From: Neckera pumila
Lineage: Eukaryota; Streptophyta; Bryopsida; Hypnales; Neckeraceae
Length of the DNA stretch: 64,000 bases
NCBI GenBank assembly: GCA_963969595.1
Contig: OZ018417.1
Coordinates: 9,364,501 to 9,428,500, forward strand
Direction of reading: 5' to 3'
Positions 1-13,721 of this stretch are shown piece by piece; position 1 is the stretch's first letter, and each line of letters begins with the position of its first letter. A model generated the notes under the pieces. The model was not told the DNA's origin. It did no database searches and was given only the letters and a program-made list of their open reading frames with translations. A program made the position numbers and the translations under genes.

Positions 1-2870
1 ATACAATCATATTATAAACATCAATTATATAGTAAAGTTTGTTGAAAACTTTTTATGACATTTAGTTGTGGTCTCTCGTATACTATAGGATTGAAGTGTT
101 TATGATATTCTTTATTCTCTATTTCATAATATTTCCTGATAAAATCAGTTTTATAAAGTTGTCATAATACATAATGGGCATATCTGTCCATTTGACACTC
201 TCATCTATTTAAGGCGTCTTTTATGTGATGTAGTCACAAATATGTTGAATATCAAACATATTGAGTACTAATAATTTGTATTGATGTGGATTATCTTGTC
301 CAATTATTGTGCCACATGGACAGCATAGAGCTACATAGAATTATTGTATGAGCAAGAAGTATTATGGCACAAACACAAGACATGGATATCATTGCCATCC
401 AATTCCTACCCATTGTTATCTATATCCTTTTTATTGTTCCCATGTTATTTCTATTTATGTTTTGGTCCTATCTATTTGCACCCTTATTTTTTTATTATTG
501 TTCGATTTCCATAGTAGAAATGCATATTAGAAAATCCACACCTAGTAAATTATAAATGCTCAATAATATTTTTTCACCCAAATCCTAAACCTAAGCCCTA
601 GAAGCATAAATCCATCTACATAGACTATCTAGCATGTCTATCCATCTCTTTTTTATGGCCACGTTTGATGCTTAATGTTACAACTTTGCAATCTTGTGGT
701 GAAGTTTGTTAAATTTTCCAAACATCTATCTTCATTCTCCAAAACAATGTTGAATTTTTTTTAAGAATTTTTTGATTTTCTATTTTTATAATTTGAATGT
801 TGATAATATTTAATGAGAGACATTAATACAATAATACACTTTATTGAAAATCTTTTAAAAATCTATCATCGATTTCTTAGATAGGAATGAAAAGTTTCCA
901 AGGAATATGCCATTCATTACTATGCTAATGTTAGTAATATTTTATTATAGACATCAATAATGTAGTAAAGTTTTTTGAAAACTTTTCTAACATCTATCTT
1001 TGGAGAGATCTTTTGTCTATCTAGAAGGGCTGAAAAGTTTCTAAAGAATCTTTGATTGCTAAGTTTTTGTTTTAGTATCTATTTTGTACTATTCAATGAT
1101 AAACATCAATTTTATAGTCTGTAGAGTTAATTTATTGAAACTTTTCAAACATCTATAAACTCTCAAAGATAGTATTGAAAAGTTTTCAAAAAATCTTCCA
1201 TTACAATATCTATTATTTTCAAACTTTAATTATATTTGATGATAAACATCAATTGCTTCATGATGTTTATAGAATACTTTTCAATTATGTATCTTTAGTT
1301 GTTAAGATAGTTTTGAAAAGTTTTTCAATTTTTTTTTCAAGTCTCTAAGTTTCTAATATTAGTAATTTTTGAATATGGATTCCATATTGAGTCATGACAG
1401 ATTTGATGTATATTCAAAAATTTGTAATTTTTTCAAACATCTATAATTTGTCTCCAAGTTAGTGTAAAAAAACTTTATAGGAACCATTCATTCTTTATCG
1501 TTTTACTGTTATTGGTATTTGATGATAGACATCAATCAGATGATAAAGTTTATTGATTTAAACTATTCAAGTATCTATCTTTATTCTCCAAGATACCCTA
1601 CGTGTAGGTCAATTTTGTAAATAACTATAAAAAATTTGGATTGTATCTGAAATAAAAAAATCATACAATAATTTTTGGGAATTTTGAAAAATTTAATTAT
1701 TGTCAATTTTGAATATTAAAATATTATTCTTGAAACTTTTTAGAAAAAATATACATTTATATATGAATAGAAAAAATCAATTCACTACTTTGCAATAGCA
1801 AGGAGCGCCAAAGAAAATGGCAAAACATTAGGAGGATAGTGTGCCAAAATCCAATTTTTTTTTTATGAAGGTGCCAAATTGTTGAATTGCAAAAACAAAA
1901 TTATTTTGGCAAGACAGTGCCAAAACTGGCCTACATGTACAATAGTGTTGAAAAATCCTTCATGAATCTCTCAATGTCATTTATTAATGTCACTAATATT
2001 TGTCCTCATACTCCAAAATGTTGTTGAAAGATATCTTAAGAATCTTTGTTTTCTATTGAATGATAAAGTTTAATGACAGACATCAACCCTATTGGATCAT
2101 GTGATAAATTTTGTGATAACCTTTCTAACATCTTTCTTTATTCAATCTCCCTACTAAATTGAAACATTCATGAAGAATATTTTATACTCTACTTTTTCCA
2201 ATGTCAGTAATATGCAATGATAAAGTATCAATTGTATATTTAATTTGATGAAAAACATCAATCTTGTAGTGCAGTTTGTTGAAAACTTTTTAAACATTTA
2301 TACTTAAAATTTTCAAGATAGAATTGATAATTCCCAAAGAAACTACCATTGTTTCTTTTTTAAATTTCAATCAATAGTATTAAGTAACCGTCATCAATAT
2401 AATGAAAAAAAATTTGAAAAAATTATAAAAAACCATTCTCAAGAAATATTTTTGACTTTTTGTTGCAATTTTTTTAGATGTGCTAAAATTTATTAAATTG
2501 AAATAATAAACAAATTTAACAAGGTCTAATGGAAATCAACAAAAAAAAAACAAGAAATTAAACATGACTCTTTGGGTATTAATTGTTACATGATATGAAA
2601 ATTTAACTACTATTCAATATATTTTGACAAGTTTGAGATAATAGGTTTAAACAAAATCTAGCATAAGAATACCAACAAAAAATTCTTGGGAAACATGAAT
2701 AGTGTGGTGGTGGTTTTCTACTTGTGAAAACTTTTCAAACATCTATCTTTAGATTTTCATTGTTTATTTTTCCAATAATAGTTATACTCAACCATAGACA
2801 ACAATCATGTGTTAAAATTTTCTTAACCTTTTGAGTTTCCAAAATATTACAATTTTTTTCCAACTTTTTG
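1..2870. repeat. Degenerate ~140-bp AT-rich tandem repeat
   Basis: No gene is visible. The stretch is built from diverged copies of one unit. The unit reads roughly ACATCAAT, then AGTAAAGTTTGTTGAAAACTTTT, split here into AGTAAAGTTTGT and TGAAAACTTTT, then AACATCTATCTTT, CCAAGATA, TTGAAAAGTTT and AATCTT. ACATCAAT-like words start near 18, 820, 951, 1103, 1246, 1529, 2080 and 2255. Adjacent spacings are 131, 152 and 143 bp, and 283 and 551 bp fit two and four units. Copies are heavily mutated and partly deleted, so this looks like an old satellite or an array of a small element. The assignment as tandem rather than interspersed is inference from the spacing. Confidence 0.6.
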
Positions 2871-4870
2871 GTCTATTTTAAAATAAATTTGATAATAACA
2901 ATAATTTAAATCTTTTCATTTTTGATAGCAAAATATTTTGAGGATCTCAAGAAGAAGATTCCATTGTGTTCTACTCTGCAATTGTTTTTATAAATATCCA
3001 CTAGAATATTCCTTCTAAGATTTTTATGATGAAGTTGACTAAACTTATCAAAATGAAATAGCATATAGAAAGTAATAATCTTTATTCTAACAAAAATTGC
3101 AAATTATTATCAAAATATTTTATTTTTTAAAATTTACAATATATCATTAGAAAATAGAAATCATATACGATATTCTAAAATTACAATTGAAAAAAAATGC
3201 TATAACAATTGACTCTAAATCCCTAAATTGGTTAAAAAAATTTAGATCATGTACTCAAAGGCTTAGCATTGGATCCACAATGGCATTTGATTTTCTAGTA
3301 GTAGAAAGATAATTTTTCCACCTAATGAAGTAAAATAATCTACTAAATGTTTAATGCTAAATTTCCGTATACATACAAAAAAAAATTGAACGTATCCTGA
3401 TAAAAAATAAAGTCTTCAAATAAGGGATAACTTCTAGGATGTCTCTAATATTGATGTAACAAAGTGAATGTGGAAAAATTAGCATTTTTTAATGTAGATA
3501 AATAAATATTTGGATTTCAAAGAGCTTCAAAGTTATATTGGAGTAGATGTCACAAGGTGTATATTATTTCTGTCCGTGAAAATATTGCAATGCTTCTAAA
3601 TCCTTGCATCCATTGTACCTCAAGGTGTGTACCTCAAAGTGTGTACCTCCAAAATTACCACTTTTTGCAATTGTGCCTAATTACTATTATTATATTTGTC
3701 AAATTTTCATGTCTTCTTGTTGTCAAGTGAAAAGAGGTTCCAACACATCAAAGAAGGGAGCATTTAGATACCATATGCAACGGTTATAAGGGATCAAATT
3801 TTTTTGGTAGAGGTTCTAAAATTGTTTCTTCCACATAGGTACATATTGATTTTGGAGATGTGCTTAGAGCGACAATGGTGGTTTTGGACCAGTGGTGCAT
3901 TTGGGGAATTCACCTTAGGTGAGATTTACCTTAGCGTCACATTGCTCCAATATTTATTTTGCACTGCAAGAGTATGATTCCTTGAATACTACATCCAAAA
4001 ATAAAAAAAAGTCAATTGAACATGTTTCTATATAGAGTACCCAATTGTCTTCATTTCAAACCTCTCAATTTTCAACCTATTGAGTAATATTTGGTTAAAT
4101 GTACTCTAAAATTGGTAGAACCCGTTTTTCTATCTATATTTGACATACTTCTATATCTATACCTTAACTCATTAAGGACCGTGGTAGATTCTAGAGGTAG
4201 CCAAGACGTTTTCTGGTCTTAGGAAATAAATGGAAAAAATACCAAATTGTGATGCATTTCGAAAATTTGACCGTACCAATGGAATTGGCCTGAGTGCTTG
4301 GGGCTCCGCTGTAAATTCATTCTATGACTTGGGTATTTATGGCCATCTTTCTGCATTGATTGCCGTATTTTCAGCTAGTATTTCATTATTTTTTTGACTT
4401 CCAAAATTGTGTGCTAGCACAGATTGTCTTGATTTTTGTCCCAATGCATTTGGTTCCCAATTCCCCACACCCGTCTGCTTTTGTCCATAGGCAAATTCAT
4501 TCTAAAACTCTAGCTAACAGTGAAAATGTGTCAATTTCGACTAGAAAGTGGTCAACCAGTCCTTCAATGGGTTAAATGAATTTGGTTGTTTTGTTTTGTT
4601 TTGTTTATTTGACTTGTTTGTTTTGGTGAGATCTCTTGGATTATATGTCCCTTGGTCGAGTTCTTATTACCGTCAGAAAGCTCTCTGCAAGATAGGATGC
4701 ACGGACTTTGTTTTATGGTGTTTGTACTTGGTGTAAAAGATATTGAATCTTGAAGTTTTTATGAAGTACTCCGTAAAAAAAAAATTACTTTTAGTTTTAG
4801 TTTTGATTTGATTATACTGTGGCAACGGCACAGGGCACACTGGTATACTTTTAAATAGCTCCATCCCTCC
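2871..4870. other. AT-rich intergenic DNA, nothing recognised
   Basis: The only open frames are short and overlap each other on both strands, with no domain I recognise. Base composition is strongly AT. I see no RNA gene, no TIR pair and no retroelement feature in this stretch. Confidence 0.6.
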
Positions 4871-5647
4871 ATTCCCTTCGAAAATCAAAACTAGAAGTCC
4901 CTGAAATGCAAGCCCTAGATAAGCTTACCACCGAACAACCCAGAGCCGTGGATAAGGTTCTCCCCTTCAAGATATAGCATGGGTACCTTTTCCCTTTAAA
5001 ATAGTCTAACTCAGTCCCCCATAAACCAAACCCCAAATATCTTCAGAGAAAGATGATACGGTCCCAAGAGCGGCCCCGGCCCACACTCCCTGGGCACCGT
5101 AGACAGCCACGGTGCCAACAAGGTTTGGTTACTAGGTTCGGACTCCTCCACAGGCTCGGAAATCCACCTGGTAGGTATGAAGGGAGGAAGACGAGCAACC
5201 CAATTGGCTTTGGTTTCGGCAGGGAATGTCCATGGCAAAGAGTGGCCTCACTTGCCATACCTTCGCTTGCATAAGGGAGCGTCTCCCTCGAGCCAAGCTC
5301 TCTTGGGTCTGCCTCGGTCTCATCGAGCCTGGGCCTTCAGGGATCCGCACTGCAGGAATTGGGATTCCAAGGTAGTTTGTATTTTAGTTTCTTTTTGTAG
5401 TTTTGTGGGTAGATTCGCAGTGTGGAGTTTGGTGTGATTTGGTGTGATTTGGTGTGGAGAGTTTGGTGTGATTTAGTCTGTTTTGCTTTCGGGCTTTTTG
5501 CGCTTTTTGGGTTTAGGGTGTGATTGGATCTCATTCCACACTTCGTGTTGCTGAATTTGGAAAGCAGGAGGCAGCGGAAGAAGGAATTGGTGGTGGAAGG
5601 AAGGATTTGAGGTTTGTGGGTTTTGTGGAGGAGGAGTGTCTTCCGTC
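4871..5647 (+). promoter_or_regulatory. GC-richer 5' flank / 5' UTR of the NTT gene
   Basis: The stretch precedes the NTT start codon and is markedly GC-richer than the DNA to its left. Several overlapping open frames exist on both strands at 5010-5440, but none gives a protein I recognise, so I treat them as chance frames. At about 5430-5475 a 10-bp word (GATTTGGTGT) recurs in tandem. The sequence AAGGTAGTTTGT at about 5370 could be a 5' UTR splice donor; that is speculation. The promoter and transcription start are probably within this segment. Confidence 0.4.
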
Positions 5648-8600
5648 ATGCAGAGCTTGTACGCTACCGCCGCGACGACGGCATCGCCCTCGTCGCGTGT
5701 GTGGGCTGCGTCGCCGTCTCGCAGCAATGTGGGAATGGCGCGAGGGTTGAGGGTTTCGTCGCGGCCAGCTTCCGCGGCCGCCATGGCTGGAATGGGAGCG
5801 ATGCGATCCGCTCCAAGAGCTTCGTACTCCTTGAGGAGCTTCACTCCCACTCCCAAAACCCAAATGCGCAAGCAGATGGCGGGGCTGGGGCTGGGGCTGG
5901 GGCTGAACTTGCCTGTGTTTCCGACGAAGCGACGATACCCTGAGCAGCCTTTGGGGTTAGGAGCTCGTCTTCCCGTGCGTGCGCAAGCCGTGGCTGGGGG
6001 AGCCGACGCCCCGCTTCCTGTTCGCATTTCGAAGAAGATCCTGGGCATTGAGGCGACGACGTTCAAGAAAGTCATCCCCTTGGGCCTGATGTTCTTCTGC
6101 ATTCTCTTCAATTACACCATTCTGAGGGATACAAAGGACGTGCTGGTGGTGACGGCGAAAGGGAGTAGCGCGGAGATTATCCCGTTTCTGAAGACGTGGG
6201 TGAACCTGCCCATGGCGATTGGCTTCATGGTGATCTACACCAAGCTGTCGAACGTCTTGTCGAAGGAGAATCTGTTCTACTCGTGTATCTTCCCGTTCAT
6301 TGGTTTTTTCGGATTGTTCGCGTTCTTCATGTACCCGCTCGTGGATGTGCTGCATCCCACGGCGTTCGCGGATTGGGCGTTGCAGAAATTGGGCGCGAGG
6401 TTCATGGGACCCATTGCCATCATACGGAATTGGACGTTCGTGCTGTTCTACGTCATGGCGGAGCTTTGGGGGAGTGTTGTGGTGTCGGTTCTCTTCTGGG
6501 GGTTTGCCAACCAGGTTAGGCTTTTTGCGCTTGAAATTCTTGCTTTCTGAATGACTATCTTTTTACTGTCAGTGTTGCTTGAGTTTTCATTTGTGACATC
6601 CACACTCTTCTTCTTGCTTTTTCTTATCCAAAGCCGTCACTGTCTGACGATGATCGTGAGATTTGTTAGATATTTTACTTTTAGGGACAGTGTTTTTTAG
6701 TAATGCAAAGAATCGGTGTTTCCCTGATTGGAAGACTTGTTAGATTGTTTGCTTTTGTGTACGGTGATGCTTAGGAATGCAAGGGATTTAGTATGAATTT
6801 GGGTTTGCCCTTCTAGCCATTTCGATTATGTAGTTGGAATCCCTCCCTCTGTGACTCGTTCGTTTGTCGTTTCTTCTTCGTTGCTTATTGGGGTTACATT
6901 TGTTACTAGAAACTGAGGATGTATTCTGAATTTCTAAAGGAGTTTTCTTGGTGGAAGAGGTTAGCGTTAGATTCTAAGTGCGTGCGGTGGTGGATTGTGA
7001 CAGATTACCACGGTGGATGAGGCAAAGCAATTTTACCCACTTTTTGGGTTAGGTGCGAATGTAGCGCTTGTGTTTTCAGGCCGCACAGTTAAGTACTTCT
7101 CACAGCTGCGAACTAAGCTGCCCCCCGGTGTTGATGGCTGGGGTTACTCCCTGAAGGGTATGATGGGACTGGTTGTCATTCTCGGGCTGGTCATCGTGGG
7201 TATCTATTGGTGGACGAACAAGTATGTTGTGAATGATCCCGCGCTACCGAAGCCAGAAACTAGGAAAAAGGTCAGTTCATTTACTGCAACTCAACTGAGA
7301 TTTATGTAGCTTTTTGTTGCCATTTTTTTTACATTCTTTGGATTTGCTAGACTAGTTTTGATTACAGTTTGAGGAGTGTGCAGTTTTTGGTACTGGACGT
7401 TGAGAGAAACTGGCAGAGTAGTATGTAGTGTTCGACTGTCAATTTCCTGTTGCATTCAACCTTTTGTAGGGCAGTTGGTTGTGTGGATTTGAGAATTTTA
7501 CTGAGTATTCTTATTAGGTTTTCTAACTTGTTTTTGTGTTCATCTTGCTTCTGCGTTTTCCAGAAAGCGAAGCCAAAGATGGGCATGGTCGAGAGTGCGA
7601 AGTTTTTGTTGACCTCACGATACATTCGCGATCTTGCCACATTGGTGGTTGCTTACGGAATTAGTATCAATTTGGTCGAGGTTACGTGGAAATCGAAGCT
7701 TAAATTACAAGTATGTTCCCACCTGAGTTACACTCTGTATTTTCCATTCTGGTTCCTTATTGCGGAGTTTGGCACAGTTCTGGAAGTTTTTTTTCCATTC
7801 ACTCTGTCAATCTATAGGGTTGTGATCGCCAGTACTCGATGGTGCTCTGTTATTGTGGTGTTTCCGTAAAGTTATCTGAATGATTCATTTCAACTCCTAT
7901 GTGTATCGAAGCAATCACTTTTTGCCATTTGGAGATAATCCATACAAGTGGTTGTGAACGCGCTTTATAAACGAACGCTCGTGCTTTTTGTTGCAGTACC
8001 CAAGCCCTAACGATTATTCCTCGTTCATGGGAGACTTCTCGACTTACACTGGAGTGGCAACATTCATCATGATGTTGTTGAGTCGGTTCATCTTCAGGAA
8101 GTACGGATGGGGTGTGGCAGCTGCCATCACGCCCACAGTTTTGCTTGTTACCGGAGTGGCCTTCTTTGGTTTGGTGCTCTTCAGTACTCCCTTGACTCCC
8201 ATGCTTGCCGGCCTTGGGTTGACTCCCTTGTTGGCCGCTGTGTACGTCGGAGCTCTTCAAAACATTTTCAGTAAGAGTGCCAAGTACAGTCTTTTCGATC
8301 CCTGCAAGGAGATGGCGTATATTCCCTTGGACGAGGAAACCAAGGTAAGGCTTACTGGACCCCTAAGGAGGCTCAACTTTTTAGTAGTCATATGAAGACT
8401 TCGAGCTTGTCATATGAAGCCTTAGTATTGGTCAATTGTAGTTTTTTCTTATGAACATATTTAATTATGATTAATTGAAGTGGTCATTTTTAGGGGTTAA
8501 GGAAGCTGGTAAAGAGTTTGGTATTTTTTCATATTAGATTGATTTAGAAGTTATAATTTGATTAATGCTTATGAATAATTAGTAGAGTAGTGTGACATCT

Positions 8601-9732
8601 CTGCTTGTTTGAGGATCGAATAAGCTCGAACATCTGGGAAAGTTCCATTATAGTACCGATAATTTAACTCACCGTGGATTCTGATCTCACTTGCAGCTCA
8701 AAGGGAAGGCAGCTATCGATGTCGTTTGCAATCCGCTTGGAAAATCGGGAGGTGCTCTCATTCAGCAGTTTCTGATTTTGGGTTTCGGTTCTTTGGCCAC
8801 CTCGACTCCGTACTTGGGAGCTATCTTGTTGATCATTGTGCTTGTGTGGTTGGGTGCTGCCCGCTCTCTTGATGCCCAATTTACTCCTCTTGTACAAAAG
8901 GATTTGAAGGGCAAGCTTTTGGAAGGAAAATTATCTGCCATTTCAGCTGCAGTTTTGGGCCAAACGAGGCCGAGGAAAGAGGTTTGTCTGCTTCACTGTT
9001 TTCCAGAATCTATTTCTGATCTGAAAAGTCTGGTGCCCGTCTTAATGGTAAATGTCTGTATGAGATTTTTTAGGAAGGCATGAAAACCTCCACTTCTTTT
9101 ATGATCGAGAAATTCAGTTGATTGTTTACCCCAATTATTAGAGACCTAGCTATGGTTCGAAATTTTGGAAAGTTATGGTGTCCAATGAGAATGAGAAGTG
9201 TTAGAAAAGACGTAGTCGCATGTCGGGGCCCATCATTCCAAAGACTTGAGATTATAGGAATAGTGATATTCTAAGTTACGAAAAGATTTTTGAACGTGTT
9301 CTTTTCTAAATTGTCAGTAAGTGAGATTGATAGTGAGGAATGTATTGAGAAATGTCCTAAGGAATTTGAATAGATGGAGACATGACAATTATACATTTCT
9401 AATTTGGGTGGAGAGACTTGCAAGTAGACACTTGTCATATACGTGCTTGCTTTCTGATTCACGAAAAATACCAATGTAAGTCGAGCCCGGATGTTGTTGG
9501 ATATCATCTAATAATGGAAGAGTTGGTATTGCAGGTGACGTACCGGTTTGTGAGTGTCCTGAATGAGCAAGGATTCTTGGAAGGACGTTATGTCCCAGTG
9601 GTTGATGGACCGAAGGAAGTATCCCCAGCAGCAGTTGCGAAAACCGCTACGTCTTTGGGTTCTAGCAACGGTGATGGTTCAGCGGGGGAGACGGATATTC
9701 CATCTTCCGAACCAGCTCTGAAATCAGATTGA
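5648..9732 (+). CDS. NTT: Plastid ATP/ADP (nucleotide) translocator, TLC/NTT family
   Basis: Imports cytosolic ATP into plastids in exchange for ADP across the inner envelope (family knowledge). Six exons with GT-AG introns: 5648-6514, 7004-7270, 7564-7710, 7997-8344, 8697-8981 and 9535-9732, every junction in phase 0, giving 703 aa. The first ATG of the frame is at 5648; the codon at 5636 is GTG. Residues 1 to about 110 are rich in Ser, Ala and Arg with few acids, as in a chloroplast transit peptide. The mature part carries family signatures: FNYTILRDTKDVLVVTA early in exon 1, ITTVDEAKQFYPLFGLGANV at the start of exon 2, and VDGWGYSLKGMM. Many hydrophobic segments fit the 12-helix carrier. 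The Gly- and Ser-rich C-terminus in exon 6 is poorly conserved, so the last splice is the least certain. Confidence 0.93.
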
Positions 9733-12289
9733 TTTGGGGGTGTTTTTTGCCTTTGATGTGAGCCTCGTGTCTTCTGAAAGTGCAATCGACCCTTGATTCT
9801 CCGAGGAGGTGACGATTGGTGGTGACGTGGTTGTTACCACGCCGGAATGGAGATTATTGTTTTATAAAGCGCAGGTTAATTAGGACATGTCCTCTGTACA
9901 GGGGGATGAGAAGAAGGGCAGGATGAGTGGAATTATGGGTGGCGGGAGCAAAATTCAGACAACCTCTTATCAGTCTGATGACTATTGAATCTGACCTCAG
10001 TTTTGCATTCAGGCATTTCTAATAAGTTAATTCATGATAATGCAGATCAACGAAAGGCATCGATTCTGCTGGGCACAGGATCCTGCTCTTATTAGAGGTA
10101 GGTAGTTTTATTGCTAGTTTAATTAGTACATCGATTGTTATTGGCAGGTCTCGGAAGTCTGAAGTTGTTCGACCAATAACATCATCTTATTTGAGTTATC
10201 TGCTTCACTGCTCAAAAGGTTTCGCTTGTATCGGTTCGCTTATATGCTCAAATGGAGTTTGTTGACACTCTAGATTTTATAGCTCAGATATCGTTGTAGA
10301 TACTCTGGAAGTCAGTATTCGATCGTAGTAACTTTCAGAACCTTGTTCAAGAGTGTTGCGTATTGGAACAAATTGTTTTCCTCCTCGAAGCTTCCCAAGG
10401 GATTTATTTCAACTCCTCTGTATATGCGGACGCCACCACTTTTGACCATATAGGTACGCGCAGGTCAACGAACATGTGGGCATCAGTTTCGATCAGATGG
10501 TGCTATTGGAAATACCATAACTACCATGAAAAGTAATTGTGGATTCATAGATGACATGTGGGCAACTGGGCATCAGCTGATTCGGATTCTTCAGGCCTCA
10601 ACGTAATCTCACATAAAAGTGTCCCGTTTCACTTGGTTGGCTATTAAATGAGTATTCTTTATCATCTTCTTAGCATCTGTATTTTTTAAGGCATTGCATG
10701 AGTGAACTATGAAACTTTAATTGTTGATTGTAAATCCAATCTAGGTTCGTGTTCAGAATGTGTACATTTTTGTTTGACCAATTTGTTTGACCAATTTTGA
10801 AGCTTGGTGCTCCAATATCACTTGCTATGAAATAAGACACATCTTATTTCATCCCATTCCCTGCAACTTGAGAATCTAGGAGTGCATAATCTCTTATCAC
10901 TTTTGGACTTGATGCTAAGAGAAACCAAGTATGCCCCTTAGACTCTAGAATGAATAAAAAGATGTCATCTGAAGATAATAGGATATAGAGACAGATTAAG
11001 GTGTGTCTACCTTGATGATATACTCTCTCTCTACATTGTAATTGTACAGAACAATACCCTCCAATAAGTTCATGTTCAAATATTCAAATTTTGAGTGCCA
11101 CTCAAAAGTTAACAAAGTGCAACTTTGATTGATCCTATCTCCCACTTTGGATCTCCAAACTTCATGAAGCTACCACATATGAAGAACCAAGTTAACGTAT
11201 GCTATGCATCATCCAGATGCTAATCCAAGCCATCTATCTAGGAAAAATCGAATTGCTTCTCTCTTCACAAATTATTCCTAATACCGACAATCACTGCTAC
11301 TGTTTCTTTTACTATTCTGACCTGAAGTTTTTGCATATCTGGTTATGGAACAGTAACCTCAGCTTCACGAAGAAACCCTGAAACTCTAGGCTGCTTCAGA
11401 TTCCTAATTTCTAGTTGTGGCACACTGACCGACATGCCCCAGAAGCAAATCTTCCCAGAAACTCAAAAAATAAGATGAAAAACTCATGCAAAATCCCACC
11501 CGCTTTACTCACGATTCAGCATTTCAGATGAAGTCCGACCAGCTATACGAACATGCAGCAGAAGCAGGACCCAACCGATGGATCCAAGTGAAGGGTAGAA
11601 TGTAGTGTCGGCGACCTCACCTATGGCGCCCCTTGAAACACCGGGCGACCCTGTGAATCACCTAAACCCTATGGAGTGCAACGAGTAGGGTTTAGGCCTG
11701 GAGCGGAGCGCTGGGAGGTGCAGAGCTACAGTACTCCGTAGGATTGATAAGAAGGGGCTAAGGGTTCACCAAGTTCTTTTGGGTTTTATTAATAAAATAA
11801 AATAAAAAATTTGAACAGGGCCTGCGCCCGGTCATTCCCCGGGTGATGGCGGGGCGAAGTCGCTGATTATACATGGGTCCCAGATTGAAAGGCATGCAGA
11901 AGGGAGAAGAAAGTGAGCCACTGGAATTCACAGAAGTGCCTTCAGTTGTTTGATAACAGGGGCATACATACATACATATATATATATATATATTCCCAAC
12001 AAATTTCTGGTTCTAGGGGACTCAAAACACTTAAATCCCTCACAGATGGGATAGTCGGGAAAATGCTGCAATTCCCCTACAACATCATGGGAGCACTGTT
12101 GATTTTCACACACAGAGAAGTGAAATTTTTAACCTTCTTGTCCACTTCGACCATTCCAATGGAGTTCCAAGTTGATCTCCCCACTTTTGAGTGGAATGAG
12201 AAACAAACAAAGTTACTTAGAACTCCAAAAGAGTGTGTCCAAACTTTAAATCCCTTTCTCCTACCTCGGTTTCCTAGCGACGAGCGACC
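9733..12289. other. NTT 3' UTR and intergenic DNA
   Basis: The first few hundred bases are presumably NTT 3' UTR. The remainder has only short open frames without recognisable domains. I see no transposon ends. A (CATA)n/(TA)n microsatellite is listed separately. Confidence 0.5.
11962..11993. repeat. (CATA)n-(TA)n microsatellite
   Basis: Three CATA units run directly into about ten TA units. Low-complexity tract, likely polymorphic. Confidence 0.9.
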
Positions 12290-13056
12290 CCGCTGCCATT
12301 TGATAGCCCTTCAAAAGCTGAAGTGCTTCAAAAAGCATATAACGTACATTTCGTTAAATTGGCGATATTCCACAAACCAAAACTTGTGACATTTATCTTC
12401 ACATTCACAAAGGTCTAATTTCCGATTTAACCAAATTACAGACAGAAAACCACATATTGTGGCATGCATATGAGCAAAGAATGCTCACAATCATACCCAA
12501 AAGCTACATAACATGAAAGGATATCGATACAGCTAATACGCATCCAGAGCGGTCCGCTGTTTCCAATTGTGTCTACTTAAAATCCACGTCGATTTTCTAG
12601 CCTTCCCGGGCAGTGCCATCTGAGAGCCCTTCAAAAGCCGAAGCTAGAATGGCCAATTTCATTAAAATGGCGGTATTCTTAGTGCCATATTTTCCTTGTG
12701 CCATTTTTTCAGACAGCCCGCTCTGAACATCTAGAACAAAAATAGATTCCACACATCTAAAAACGTTGTAGATTTTTAACATCTAAAAACTATGTAGATT
12801 TCATATGGACCATTCTAAAAAATCTAGGATTGGTGTAGATTTTAGATATCCAAGACAAGCATAGATTTTTAGAATGTATGACAAATATAGATTTCAGAAT
12901 GGCCATTCCGAAGTGAAATAACGTGCCATTGTAATGGAATGCTACCATTTTAACGAAATTGACCATTAGAGCTTCAAAAGCGTACCAACAGAAAAAACCG
13001 CAAATTAATTGCGGCATATTAGCAAGGAACGCTCACAATTATTCCAAAGATCGAGC
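12290..13056. repeat. Tandem copies of the PDIL 3'-flank segment
   Basis: Two partial copies of a ~250-bp segment precede the LINE, and a third spans it. The segment runs from ACAGAAAACC, through AGCAAGGAA-type and GCTCACAAT words, to GAGCCCTTCAAAA and CCGAAG. Copy ends lie near 12290-12345 and 12455-12645. The third copy is 12970-13056 continued at 20976-21125. The same order of words flanks both PDIL-like genes (20976-21125 and about 31600-31890). This suggests the gene's 3' flank was amplified in tandem without the coding part. A TIR element (12648-12967) and the LINE later interrupted it. Confidence 0.65.
12648..12967. mobile_element. 320-bp TIR element (MITE-like) in the PDIL-flank array
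   Basis: The left end AATGGCCAATTTCATTAAAA and the right end, whose reverse complement begins AATGGTCAATTTCGTTAAAA, form about 28-bp imperfect terminal inverted repeats. The interior is AT-rich with repeated TAGATTTT words and has no coding frame. It interrupts a CCGAAG...CTTCAAAAGC sequence that is continuous in the paralogous flank at about 31870. A target duplication is not clear; short AG/AGCT words flank both ends. Confidence 0.6.
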
Positions 13057-13070
13057 AGCTACATACCAGC
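13056..13070 (+). repeat. Left target-site duplication of the LINE
   Basis: CAGCTACATACCAGC, 15 bp, is repeated exactly at 20961-20975 on the other side of the LINE. The flanking bases differ (G before the left copy, A before the right copy), so 15 bp is the full duplication. Confidence 0.9.
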
Positions 13071-13721
13071 GATTCTCACCTTTCCCCCTAGGGTTTCCGG
13101 ATTTCACGGAGAGGGCGCACCTTCCCAAATTCTTGGTTCTTATAGTTTTCTCACTCGATTTTTGAGGCGCTCTCCTTAGATTTGTGTTCGGGAGTGTGTT
13201 GTGATCGTCTAGAGATCCATTTGGACTGTTTTGGCGGAGGCTGAGCGATTAGAAGGAACTTCTCTTGCGGCAGTCTCTGGGTTTCCGTCATCCTTGTCTG
13301 GGGGATTTCTCTTCTTCACGACGTTAGGTCTTGGGACTAGGAGAGTCGTGTACAGTGATTTTGGTAGAGATTGCTGCATTCTGCTCTTGTTTTTTTCCAA
13401 GTTCGTCTCTCTAGGGTTTCCAGGTCTAGGATTAGGGTAAAAGTTTCAGTCAACTTTCTCGCAGTCTGAGAGTAACATAGAAGTCTGTGAGGGTCAGATT
13501 TGTTAGAGAGAGTCTTAATCGTGCTATAGTACTTGTTTTAGCGAGTATTTAGACATTAGGCTCGTTGGTTAGGCGCTGCCGCCGTCATTCGCACGTTAGG
13601 TTTTTCACTGTCAGGTTTTCGGATACGAGCTGTTATAGAGAATGCACTTGTATTAGTTCTCCCTGAGGAGTTGGGGGAAGGCTGGAAGGCCTCTGAAACT
13701 CAGCAGCCAGGGGAAGCAGAG

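Noticed and set aside
5010..5440. Overlapping GC-rich open frames on both strands upstream of NTT as a gene
   Set aside because: No recognisable domain and frames are open on both strands, as expected from composition alone.
5636..5647. Upstream start giving four more residues for NTT
   Set aside because: The codon is GTG; the first ATG in frame is at 5648.
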